Positions 1 through 5,841 of a stretch of 6,017 nucleotides of DNA are shown in pieces (the first letter of the stretch is position 1; every line of letters starts with the position of its first letter). The stretch is taken from assembly GCA_041685935.1 (NCBI GenBank), contig JAWLES010000148.1, forward strand, positions 1-6,017, in the 5' to 3' direction. The notes beneath the pieces are model-generated. The model was not told where the DNA came from. It searched no databases and saw nothing but the letters and a program-made list of their open reading frames with translations. This stretch comes from JAIPEK01 sp041685935. Lineage in GTDB: Bacteria; Desulfobacterota; Desulfobacteria; Desulfobacterales; Desulfobacteraceae. The translations under genes were made by a program, and so were the position numbers.

Positions 1-221
1 CCAGTTAATTTTAATTCATGATCTTTCGTGGCAAAAAGCTTACCCTGTTTCATACTTTAACAATGTAATTTCATGAAAATCTTCGGCTGTCAATATAAGG
101 TCGCAGGGTTGCTATTGTTTTGTTTTCATAGTTAAATCTAAGGATTTCGATCATCATCACGCCTTCCCAATAGCGGGCGTGTATATGGGGGGCATTTCGT
201 CACAACAATACCAGCACCGGC

Positions 222-250
222 AATTGAATATGTATTTACAAAATTCAATT
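222..250. promoter_or_regulatory. Inverted repeat, possible operator upstream of the MBL-rhodanese gene
   Basis: AATTGAAT at 222-229 is repeated perfectly in inverted orientation as ATTCAATT at 243-250, with a 13-nt spacer. The half-sites are 21 bp apart centre to centre, about two helical turns, which suits a dimeric regulator on one face of the DNA. The repeat lies directly upstream of a weak promoter-like sequence. AT-rich DNA produces such repeats by chance, and the regulator is unknown. Confidence 0.3.
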
Positions 251-252
251 TA

Positions 253-281
253 TTGTGGACAAATTATATATGACTGATAAA
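253..281 (+). promoter_or_regulatory. Weak sigma70-like promoter candidate
   Basis: TTGTGG (253-258) and GATAAA (276-281) are separated by 17 nt. Each box matches its consensus only partly (3/6 and 4/6). It would give a leader of roughly 110 nt before the start codon at 398. Other AT-rich hexamers nearby could serve equally well. Confidence 0.22.
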
Positions 282-397
282 AAGATATTTAAGGCTTTTT
301 GAGCGTATGTTTGTTTTTTTCCGACATGAGCAATTTATGCGTTGTATGTCAATACATAAAAGAGAAGATCAAATAAAAATCATACAGGATAAAGACA

Positions 398-1777
398 ATG
401 TTTTTTAGACAGATTGCTGTCGAAGGCATGGGGTGCCTTTCCTATTTCATCGGCTGCATGAGAACCCGGAGCGCATGCGTGGTCGACCCGAAGCGGGATG
501 TGGAGGATTATCTCGACATTGCCTACCAGTACGGGATGGAGATAGACTATATATTTGAAACCCATATCCACGAGGATCATGTGAGTGGAAACCGGGAGCT
601 TCAGTCCAGGACCGAGGCACTGGTTTACATGATGGAGGGGACGCCGGCCCAGTTTGACCTTGAGCCGGTACGTGACGGAGAGGTGATCCGGATGGGAGAC
701 ATTGAGCTTGAGTTTGTCTGGACACCCGGACACACGCCTTACTCCATGTCGATTCTGGTGACGGACCGGTCGCGCGGGTCTGCTCCCTGTGCAGTGCTCA
801 CCGGAGACTGTCTTCTGGTGGGGGGTGTGGGCAGACCCGACCTTGCCGGGGACGAGGTGATTGAAGATCAGATCAGCTCACTTTATAATTCACTTCATGA
901 GAAGCTTTGCAAGCTTCCGCCGGACGTTGAGGTCTGTCCGGCCCACGGCAGGGGGGGGCTGTGTGCAAAAGCCCTGGAAGCCAAGAGCAGCTCTACGATC
1001 GGGTATGAGAAGAAATGCAGCCCGTTTCTCAACCTTACGCATGAAGAGCTTGAAGAGCGCCTCAGCCAGGAGAGGTATCTTCATCCGCGGAGCCTTTCTC
1101 ATATAATTTACAACAATATGGAAGGCCCGGCGCTTCTGGAAACCAGAAGAGCAAGGAAGGCCATGACCCCGGAACAGGTGGTGGCGTGTCTGGCAAGGGG
1201 GGCCATTATTCTTGACACCAGGGATGCCGCCTCATTTGCGGGCGTTCACATTCCCGGAAGTGTCAACATAGGAAATATCCGGCAGTCGGTCACATGGACG
1301 GCGATGCTTATCGAGCCCTCTTCCGAGCTTATTCTGCTCAGTCAGGATGAAAAGATCTATGACGAGATGTGCACAAGGCTGCACAGGATAGGGTACGACC
1401 ATATACTCGGATATATTTACGGGGGCATAGAGGCCTGGCAGGAAAAAGGAGCGCCCATATCACAGCTCTGGCAGTACATGCCCGGAACCCTTGCAGATAA
1501 GATTAAAGAGAATGATTACGGACACGTGTTTGATGTCAGGACCATCGAGGAGTTTCAGGCCGGTCGCCTTAAGGAGGCGGAACTTCTTGCACTGCAGGAC
1601 CTTTTTGAGGAGTTCCCCAATGTTCCTTACGAGGATGAAATTATCATCGTCTGCGGTGTGGGGTACCGGGGTAATATGGCGGCAAGTTTTTTGCAGAGGA
1701 ATGGTTTCAAAAAGGTAAGGGGTCTTGCAGGAGGTATGAAGGCCTGGAGGAACGCAGGTCATCCCATCGTGACTTGA
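398..1777 (+). CDS. MBL-fold metallohydrolase with two rhodanese domains (persulfide dioxygenase-like)
   Basis: This 459-residue cytoplasmic protein resembles ETHE1/Blh-type persulfide dioxygenases fused to rhodanese domains. Such enzymes use Fe(II) and O2 to oxidise glutathione persulfide or similar sulfane sulfur to sulfite. The N-terminal MBL domain (about 1-205) carries the metal motif THIHEDH (H56, H58, D60, H61), GHTP (H112), TGDCLL (D137) and PAHG (H183); by family analogy H56, H112 and D137 would bind iron. The first rhodanese domain (about 255-355) has the ILDTRDAASF and HIPGS motifs, but its active-site loop reads LLSQDEK and lacks the cysteine. The second (about 362-457) keeps it: IIVCGVGYRG, C419. 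The start is supported by AGGA at 386-389. Exonuclease III follows 39 nt downstream, so the two are probably cotranscribed. The persulfide substrate is inferred; hydrolysis of another thioester is possible. Confidence 0.88.
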   Translation: MFFRQIAVEGMGCLSYFIGCMRTRSACVVDPKRDVEDYLDIAYQYGMEIDYIFETHIHEDHVSGNRELQSRTEALVYMMEGTPAQFDLEPVRDGEVIRMGDIELEFVWTPGHTPYSMSILVTDRSRGSAPCAVLTGDCLLVGGVGRPDLAGDEVIEDQISSLYNSLHEKLCKLPPDVEVCPAHGRGGLCAKALEAKSSSTIGYEKKCSPFLNLTHEELEERLSQERYLHPRSLSHIIYNNMEGPALLETRRARKAMTPEQVVACLARGAIILDTRDAASFAGVHIPGSVNIGNIRQSVTWTAMLIEPSSELILLSQDEKIYDEMCTRLHRIGYDHILGYIYGGIEAWQEKGAPISQLWQYMPGTLADKIKENDYGHVFDVRTIEEFQAGRLKEAELLALQDLFEEFPNVPYEDEIIIVCGVGYRGNMAASFLQRNGFKKVRGLAGGMKAWRNAGHPIVT

Positions 1778-1816
1778 CCGGAGCTGACTTGAAAAAGAGC
1801 GCAAAAGGAAAGATAT

Positions 1817-2605
1817 ATGTCTGAAAAGAAGCTGAGACTGGTGTCCTGGAACGTGAACGGTTTGAGGGCCGTGTGGAAAAAGGATTTCAAAGCCTCCGTC
1901 AGGGAGCTCAACCCGGATGTACTCCTGCTGCAGGAGACCAAATTACAGGAAGACCAGCGGATAAAGGAAATGATCGAGTTTGATTCATACGAATCCTATT
2001 GGGCTTTTTCCACTTTGAAAAAAGGATACAGCGGTGTGGCCGCATATACCAGGTATGTACCGGACAGCGTCAAAACAGGCATGGGGGAGCCGAAATTTGA
2101 TGATGAAGGCCGTTTTTTGGAGTTGGATTTCGGTGACTTCATTCTGTTCAACATTTACTTTCCCAACGGCCAGATGAGCGATGAGCGGCTGCAGTACAAG
2201 CTCGATTTTTACGACTATTTTTTCAAATACGCTGACAGTCTCAAAGAGAGCGGCAGAAGCCTGATCATCACAGGGGACTACAATACCGCCCACAACGAGA
2301 TCGATCTGAAAAACCCCAGAGCAAACAAAGACCGGTCCGGCTTCCTGCGGATCGAGCGGGACTGGCTGGACCATATCACTGACAAGGGGTACGTGGATAC
2401 CTTCAGATACTTTAACCCTGACACTGTAAAGTATTCCTGGTGGACCTACCGGTTCAACGCACGGAAAAACAATGCAGGATGGCGCATTGACTACTTTTTT
2501 GTCACCAGGGACATCATTGATAAAGGCTGGATAACAGACACCTTCATCGACAATGACATATACGGTTCCGACCACTGCCCGGTGGGCATCGAACTTTCGA
2601 TATGA
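1817..2605 (+). CDS. xth: Exodeoxyribonuclease III (AP endonuclease, EEP family)
   Basis: This 262-residue protein has the normal length for ExoIII/ExoA-type base-excision-repair nucleases. They cut DNA 5' of abasic sites and remove 3' blocking groups, using Mg2+. Family motifs appear in order: SWNVNGLRA (N12), LLQETK (E40), NIYFPNG (Y114), TGDYNTAH (D154, N156), SWWTYR (W208-W209), WRIDYFF (D225) and the terminal YGSDHCPV (D252, H253). By comparison with APE1 these include the metal ligand Glu, the catalytic Asp/Asn pair and the Asp-His dyad, so the enzyme should be active. The start has a good ribosome binding site, AAAGGAAAG at 1804-1812. It lies 39 nt after the MBL-rhodanese gene with no evident terminator between, suggesting one transcript linking sulfur oxidation and DNA repair. 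It converges on the tunR-like gene. Confidence 0.95.
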   Translation: MSEKKLRLVSWNVNGLRAVWKKDFKASVRELNPDVLLLQETKLQEDQRIKEMIEFDSYESYWAFSTLKKGYSGVAAYTRYVPDSVKTGMGEPKFDDEGRFLELDFGDFILFNIYFPNGQMSDERLQYKLDFYDYFFKYADSLKESGRSLIITGDYNTAHNEIDLKNPRANKDRSGFLRIERDWLDHITDKGYVDTFRYFNPDTVKYSWWTYRFNARKNNAGWRIDYFFVTRDIIDKGWITDTFIDNDIYGSDHCPVGIELSI

Positions 2606-2612
2606 GGATAAC

Positions 2613-2714
2613 ATGATTGTTTCCCTGTTTGAAGGCTCATCCGCTTACAAGTATGGGATCATGGCGTGCCTGATGTCACCTGGCCGCCGGTCTAACGATT
2701 TATTATCACCATAA
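2613..2714 (+). CDS. Doubtful 33-codon ORF downstream of exonuclease III
   Basis: An ATG lies 8 nt after the exonuclease III stop codon, preceded by GAGG at 2604-2607 with a 5-nt spacer, so it could be translated by coupling. The product begins MIVSLFEGSSAYKYGIMACL and ends after 33 residues at a TAA. I recognise no family, domain or clear membrane segment. It may be a small protein, the 5' remnant of a lost gene, or chance. The good Shine-Dalgarno spacing is the only positive sign. Confidence 0.2.
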   Translation: MIVSLFEGSSAYKYGIMACLMSPGRRSNDLLSP

Positions 2715-2741
2715 AGTTATGCAGTATTATCATTCAACGCC

Positions 2742-2757
2742 GGGCCGTTTGCGGCCC
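2742..2757. terminator. GC-rich hairpin between convergent genes, weak terminator candidate
   Basis: GGGCCG (2742-2747) and CGGCCC (2752-2757) form a perfect 6-bp stem with a TTTG loop. It begins 3 nt beyond the tunR stop codon (minus strand) and 136 nt beyond the exonuclease III stop, so it could end either transcript. There is no real T-tract on either side, which weakens the call for a factor-independent terminator. A nearly identical hairpin occurs at 5857-5873. Confidence 0.35.
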
Positions 2758-2760
2758 AAT

Positions 2761-3873
2761 TCAGTCTGCATGCAGGACAACGGCATATGCATTGAACAGA
2801 GCCCATACCCGGATGCCGGTTTGAAGGCCCATCCGGCGGCAACTTTGCGTTGACACCACAGCGCACACCACGGTGCCGTCGGAAAGGCCGACAACTATCT
2901 CGGTATTGACCGAGCCGCAATCCATTTTTTCAACAATGCCTTCCAGTCTGTTTTCCGCGCTGCCTTGCGACCCGGCCCCTTCTGTCTGCAGGATAACCCA
3001 GGGGGCTTTGATTTCCGCGGTTATCAGTCCGCCCGGATGAAGTCCGAGCAGCTCGAGGCTGCCGTTTGTTACAACTGTGGTGATCCGATGCCCGCTCAGG
3101 GTAATAAGTTCCACCCGGGTCTGGATATCGCCCCTCTCAATGACGTCGATCTTTCCGAAAAAGGCATTTCTCGCACTGGTTTTACGCCCGGCCTCCCTTT
3201 CCATGAAGGCGCCGGCGACCTGCTGGATTTCTTCTTCGGAAAAGGAAACATAAGAAGAGGTAAGCTCCGGCGTGGAATGGCCCATCAACATCTGGACCAC
3301 CGGCAGGGGCAGGCTGCCCTGCATCAGTTCCACAGCCCGGGCCCTTCGGATCATCTCCGGGCCACCCAGACGGTTGGAAAACCCGCATTCACGGGCTCTT
3401 TCGTAAAACTTGCGCCGGACAAAGGCAGGGTCCACTCCGAATCCGCCGGAAATGAAGTTCCTGAATTGCCGGTCAGCAAGCGCGCGGCCGATCTCGCGGG
3501 CCAGGGCGGTGGATATCCGCACCCGCCTCGGAGCGGCTTTTGCATCGGCTCCGGCCCTGCCCAGAAAAATCGCCCGCCTCTCCGGATCCACGTCCGTGAA
3601 AGGATCCACCTCCAGTACTTCATTGAGCTTGGCACCTGTATAGCGGATCATCAGAAATACAAGAAGAATCCGTTGCCTGGAAAGACTAACATCTTTTCGG
3701 ACGGTATTTTCTGCCCATCTTCTGAAAGCGGCCTCGAGCCGGGTGAGTTCTACTGTGTCCAGGCAATGCCCGTTTTCGGGAACCGACACGAGCCGGCCCT
3801 GGCTCATGTACGCGGGCGCGGCACTGCTTTTGGATGTCTCTTGCCGGTGTTTTTTTTGATTATCTGAATCCAT
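2761..3873 (-). CDS. tunR: TunR-like tungstate/molybdate-responsive regulator (tyrosine-recombinase fold plus two TOBE domains)
   Basis: With the chosen start this is a 370-residue protein; residue numbers below count from an upstream in-frame TTG at 3945 (394 residues). Residues about 65-250 match the catalytic domain of XerC/D recombinases, including PVVQMLMGHSTPELTSSY. Two tandem Mop/TOBE oxyanion-binding domains follow: about 257-320, starting TSARNAFFGKI and containing TAEIKA, and about 329-394, starting SAENRLEGIV. This is the TunR architecture known from sulfate reducers, where the recombinase part binds DNA and the Mop part senses tungstate or molybdate. Catalytic residues are degraded: K106 replaces the first Arg (GAKLNEV) and E197 replaces the His of HxxR, while R200, H223 and Y232 remain. 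Recombination is therefore unlikely. The gene is divergent from a TSUP transporter, with a 30-bp palindrome between them, indicating that TunR represses that transporter. ATGs at 3915, 3912 and 3891 are alternative starts. Confidence 0.88.
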   Translation of the reverse strand: MDSDNQKKHRQETSKSSAAPAYMSQGRLVSVPENGHCLDTVELTRLEAAFRRWAENTVRKDVSLSRQRILLVFLMIRYTGAKLNEVLEVDPFTDVDPERRAIFLGRAGADAKAAPRRVRISTALAREIGRALADRQFRNFISGGFGVDPAFVRRKFYERARECGFSNRLGGPEMIRRARAVELMQGSLPLPVVQMLMGHSTPELTSSYVSFSEEEIQQVAGAFMEREAGRKTSARNAFFGKIDVIERGDIQTRVELITLSGHRITTVVTNGSLELLGLHPGGLITAEIKAPWVILQTEGAGSQGSAENRLEGIVEKMDCGSVNTEIVVGLSDGTVVCAVVSTQSCRRMGLQTGIRVWALFNAYAVVLHAD

Positions 3874-3878
3874 GGATA

Positions 3879-3885
3879 CCGCCTT
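3879..3885 (-). promoter_or_regulatory. Ribosome binding site that decides the tunR start
   Basis: On the minus strand AAGGCGG lies 5 nt before the ATG at 3873. The upstream candidates (TTG 3945, ATG 3915, 3912 and 3891) have no comparable Shine-Dalgarno at proper spacing, and the extra N-terminal 24 residues match no domain. The shorter protein is therefore preferred. Confidence 0.5.
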
Positions 3886-3955
3886 TTTCATGCCTGTTTG
3901 TAATATCCTCATCATACCGGACGCCGGCCTGTTTTTCAAAAACAATATAATTTGC

Positions 3956-3985
3956 TTGCACTGCCGGAAAACCAGATGCTATTTT
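3956..3985 (+). promoter_or_regulatory. Predicted promoter of the TSUP transporter gene
   Basis: TTGCAC (3956-3961) and TATTTT (3980-3985) are separated by 18 nt, and the -10 is extended by TGC (3977-3979). Transcription would start near 3992, giving a leader of about 50 nt. The 30-bp palindrome at 3984-4013 covers the end of the -10 and the start point, the geometry of a repressor site. Confidence 0.4.
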
Positions 3986-4013
3986 AACATGAAAATTACT
4001 TTTTTCGTGTCAA
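3984..4013. promoter_or_regulatory. Predicted TunR operator (30-bp inverted repeat)
   Basis: The left arm TTAACATGAAAA (3984-3995) and right arm TTTTCGTGTCAA (4002-4013) are inverted copies matching at 10 of 12 positions around a 6-nt spacer, TTACTT. The 30-bp length equals that reported for TunR sites, and the 12-6-12 layout mirrors the 11-6-11 layout of Xer recombination sites. This fits a DNA-binding domain derived from Xer recombinases. It lies between the divergent tunR-like and TSUP genes and overlaps the predicted TSUP start point. The regulator assignment is inferred from position and layout. Confidence 0.7.
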
Positions 4014-4040
4014 TAATTCATCAATATTAAGGAGTGCCTC

Positions 4041-5003
4041 ATGTTTTTTCAAACGGCCGGAATCGAAATCTTCCCCTGGATCCCGCCCCTGGTGGCCTTT
4101 GTGATCTCTTTTTTCACCTCCATGGGCGGGGTCTCGGGCGCCTTTCTGCTACTTCCCTTTCAGATGACCTTTTTGGGCTACACCAATCCATCGGTGAGCG
4201 CCACAAACCAGCTTTTCAATGTTGTGGCCATTCCCAGCGGTGTGTACCGCTATTTCCGGGAAGGCCGCATGGTCTGGCCCCTGACTGCGATTGTGATCGC
4301 CGGTACTCTGCCGGGTGTCTTTATCGGGGCGTTCGTACGTGTGGCCTGGCTTCCGGATTCAAGAAATTTTAAGCTCTTTGCCGCTTGCGTGCTTCTGTAT
4401 ATCGGAGCAAAAATGGTCCGGGAGCTTCTGAGCAGAAATTCCGGGAAAGAAGCCAGGGCGGATAGTGAAAAGCGCTTCCAGGAGATGGTCCGGCGCCACA
4501 GATCAAAGGCCGGTGAAGCGCAAATTACTGATGAAAAGGCCATAAAGCCGATCCAGGTAACCCGTTTCAACCTCAAGCGCCTGAGCTACACCTTTTATGA
4601 TGAATCCTTTGATGTTTCGTTCTGGGGCATTTTCAGCCTGAGTTTTATCGTGGGCATCGTGGGGGGCATTTACGGCATCGGTGGAGGATCCATAATCGCC
4701 CCGTTTTTTGTAACCTTTTTCGGTCTGCCTGTCTACACCGTGGCCGGGGCGGCGCTCATGGGCACCTTTGTGACCTCGGTAGCCGGTGTGGCCTTCTACC
4801 AGGCCATTGCACCGTTTTACCCGACCATGTCCATAGCGCCGGACTGGCTGCTGGGTGTTTTGTTCGGCGTCGGCGGCATGGCCGGCATGTACCTGGGCGC
4901 CAGGTGCCAGAAATTCGTGCCGGCTGCAAAAATCAAGTGGATGCTCGCGGCGATTCTCGTATTTACCGCCCTGAAGTATGGGGCCGATTTTATCGGGTAT
5001 TAA
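4041..5003 (+). CDS. TauE/SafE (TSUP) family membrane transporter
   Basis: This 320-residue integral inner-membrane protein has the duplicated TSUP organisation. The first half holds a glycine-rich re-entrant-type segment, FTSMGGVSGAFLLLP (about 25-39), followed by NPSVSATNQLFNV. The second half repeats it as VGGIYGIGGGSIIAPFF (about 207-223), followed by VAGAALMGTFVTS. Several hydrophobic spans lie in each half (about 12-36, 79-100, 108-126, 195-228, 231-256, 268-287, 299-318). A hydrophilic, charged loop of about 60 residues (130-190) joins the halves. The start is backed by AAGGAG at 4030-4034. TSUP proteins move anions such as sulfite, sulfonates or sulfoacetate. Divergence from a TunR-like regulator and the operator in its promoter point to control by tungstate or molybdate, and perhaps to export of such oxyanions. 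Substrate and direction are not shown by the sequence. Confidence 0.9.
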   Translation: MFFQTAGIEIFPWIPPLVAFVISFFTSMGGVSGAFLLLPFQMTFLGYTNPSVSATNQLFNVVAIPSGVYRYFREGRMVWPLTAIVIAGTLPGVFIGAFVRVAWLPDSRNFKLFAACVLLYIGAKMVRELLSRNSGKEARADSEKRFQEMVRRHRSKAGEAQITDEKAIKPIQVTRFNLKRLSYTFYDESFDVSFWGIFSLSFIVGIVGGIYGIGGGSIIAPFFVTFFGLPVYTVAGAALMGTFVTSVAGVAFYQAIAPFYPTMSIAPDWLLGVLFGVGGMAGMYLGARCQKFVPAAKIKWMLAAILVFTALKYGADFIGY

Positions 5004-5060
5004 GGGCCGGGCGACAATATGAAATGACACCGTTATGGTGAAAGCATTCGTAAAAACTGC

Positions 5061-5094
5061 TTGACAAAATGGCCTGGTCTGGTCAGACTATATT
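5061..5094 (+). promoter_or_regulatory. Promoter of the toxin-antitoxin operon
   Basis: A perfect -35 hexamer, TTGACA, lies at 5061-5066. The best-looking -10, TATATT (5089-5094), is 22 nt away, longer than usual; GACTAT (5086-5091) would give a 19-nt spacer. A strong ribosome binding site, AGGAGGT (5102-5108), follows before the ATG at 5115. The long spacer is filled by an operator-like palindrome. Confidence 0.5.
5077..5088. promoter_or_regulatory. Palindrome in the toxin-antitoxin promoter, probable operator
   Basis: GTCTG (5077-5081) and CAGAC (5084-5088) are perfect inverted copies around a GT centre, with one further T/A match at 5075 and 5090. The site lies between the -35 and -10 of the operon. 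Phd/YefM antitoxins repress their own operons by binding such short palindromes, so autoregulation is the natural reading. Confidence 0.5.
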
Positions 5095-5114
5095 TATAAA
5101 CAGGAGGTTTTAAA

Positions 5115-5354
5115 ATGCAGATTGCCAATATTTCCGAAGCAAAGGCTCAGTTATCCGCGTTGATTGAAAAAGTCATGGCCGGAGAAGAAGTGATTATCGG
5201 CAAGTCTGGAAAGCCGGTAGCCCGCATCATCAAATATGAGAATAACCGGCAGTCGCGCCGTCCCGGGGCTTTAAAAGGAAAAATCAAGCTCGCGGATGAT
5301 TTTGACGTGCTCCCGGATGATATCGCCGAAGCATTCGGCATGGTGGACAAATGA
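5115..5354 (+). CDS. Phd/YefM family antitoxin
   Basis: This 79-residue protein is the antitoxin of a type II module. The N-terminal part (about 1-42) has the Phd/YefM DNA-binding pattern: NISEAKAQLSALIEKVMAGE, followed by the IGKSGKPVARI strand motif. The C-terminal part (about 50-76), PGALKGKI then DDFDVLPDDIAEAFG, is the acidic tail typical of antitoxins paired with COG3744-like PIN toxins; it should wrap around the toxin and block its active site. The ATG is preceded by a strong AGGAGGT. The stop codon overlaps the toxin start (ATGA), giving translational coupling. It probably represses its own promoter through the palindrome at 5077-5088. Confidence 0.93.
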   Translation: MQIANISEAKAQLSALIEKVMAGEEVIIGKSGKPVARIIKYENNRQSRRPGALKGKIKLADDFDVLPDDIAEAFGMVDK

Positions 5355-5728
5355 ACCTGTTTCTCGACACCCATGTGTTGCTGTGGTGGTTGGACGATAG
5401 TCCCTATCTCTCTGATGCTGAACGAGATGCTATCGCTGATTCCGGGAATCTGATTGTGGTGAGTGCTGCAGTGATCTGGGAAATGCGGATCAAACAAGCG
5501 CTTGGGAAACTGGAAATTTCTGCGGATTTTTACCCCGTTATCAAAAATCAGGGATTTGAACTTTTATCAATTACCACGGATCATGCGTATGCGGCAGGGG
5601 GCCTCCCAATGCACCATCGCGATCCCTTTGACAGAATGATTATCGCCCAGGCCCGGTTGGAAAAACTGTGCATCATCACCCACGATAACATATTCAGCAG
5701 ATACGATGTTTCCGTTTTTGCGCTATGA
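5351..5728 (+). CDS. vapC: VapC-like PIN-domain ribonuclease toxin
   Basis: This 125-residue protein spans a complete PIN domain, the usual length for the family. PIN toxins cut RNA with Mg2+ and inhibit translation when the antitoxin is degraded. The conserved acidic residues are present: D6 in FLDTHVLLWW, E44 in SAAVIWEMRIKQALGK, D94 in HHRDPFDRMIIAQA, and D112 in IITHDNIFSRYDV. The sequence resembles the COG3744/Sll0205-like group usually paired with Phd/YefM antitoxins, as here. Its ATG overlaps the antitoxin stop by 4 nt, so it is translated by coupling and no separate ribosome binding site is needed. The intact catalytic set suggests a functional toxin. Confidence 0.93.
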   Translation: MNLFLDTHVLLWWLDDSPYLSDAERDAIADSGNLIVVSAAVIWEMRIKQALGKLEISADFYPVIKNQGFELLSITTDHAYAAGGLPMHHRDPFDRMIIAQARLEKLCIITHDNIFSRYDVSVFAL

Positions 5729-5812
5729 TCGTCTATCATCAATGTGGAAGACCATGCAGAGGTCTGGAACCGGGCCAAAGAACTCGGCCGCGCCATTGGT
5801 GAACGGGTTTGA
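5729..5812 (+). pseudogene. Possible coding remnant directly after vapC
   Basis: The vapC reading frame continues for 27 codons past its TGA to a second TGA at 5810-5812. The segment includes EDHAEVWNRAKELGRAIG, an amphipathic, protein-like composition with no start codon or ribosome binding site of its own. It resembles the C-terminal helix of flavodoxin/NADPH-dependent FMN reductase-like proteins. It could be the tail of a gene whose 5' part was replaced when the toxin-antitoxin module arrived. The family guess is tentative and the length too short to be sure. Confidence 0.25.
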
Positions 5813-5841
5813 GGAAGGATTAAAGATTTCGTCCGGCCCTG

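Larger units (their letters stand above)
1..397. other. AT-rich intergenic region with no recognisable gene
   Basis: This stretch is AT-rich, broken by stops in all frames, and shows no protein or RNA gene that I recognise. It contains a perfect 8-bp inverted repeat (222-250), a weak promoter-like pair (253-281), a 6-bp GC-rich stem (CACGCC at 158-163 pairing with GGCGTG at 176-181, no T-tract) and a short inverted repeat TATGT-CAAT-ACATA at 345-358. Together they are best read as the long regulatory leader of the gene starting at 398. The gene upstream of the window is not visible. Confidence 0.6.

Noticed and set aside
72..95. CATGAAAAT followed by GTCAATA, resembling parts of the TunR operator
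   Set aside because: The two parts are 8 nt apart here but 12 nt apart in the 3984-4013 site, and the inverted-arm symmetry is missing. AT-rich coincidence is the simpler reading.
158..181. CACGCC/GGCGTG stem as a terminator for an upstream gene
   Set aside because: The loop is 12 nt and no T-tract follows on either strand.
1985..2614. 209-codon open frame on the minus strand opposite exonuclease III
   Set aside because: Exonuclease III on the plus strand has all family motifs in order; the antisense frame shows none and no ribosome binding site.
2965..3867. 300-codon open frame on the plus strand opposite tunR
   Set aside because: The minus strand carries clear recombinase and Mop motifs throughout, and the plus-strand product has no recognisable domain and low-complexity Gly/Pro/Arg composition. 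It is a shadow of the GC-rich antisense codons.
2761..3873. Active integrase or mobile element
   Set aside because: Catalytic residues are degraded, Mop domains are fused at the C-terminus, and I see no attachment-site duplication, tRNA or phage genes nearby.
4008..4013. TTGACA on the minus strand as the -35 of tunR
   Set aside because: No acceptable -10 lies 16-18 nt downstream; TAAAAT is 21 nt away. The hexamer is part of the palindrome arm. A TTATAT near 3947-3952 could be the tunR -10, but without a good -35.
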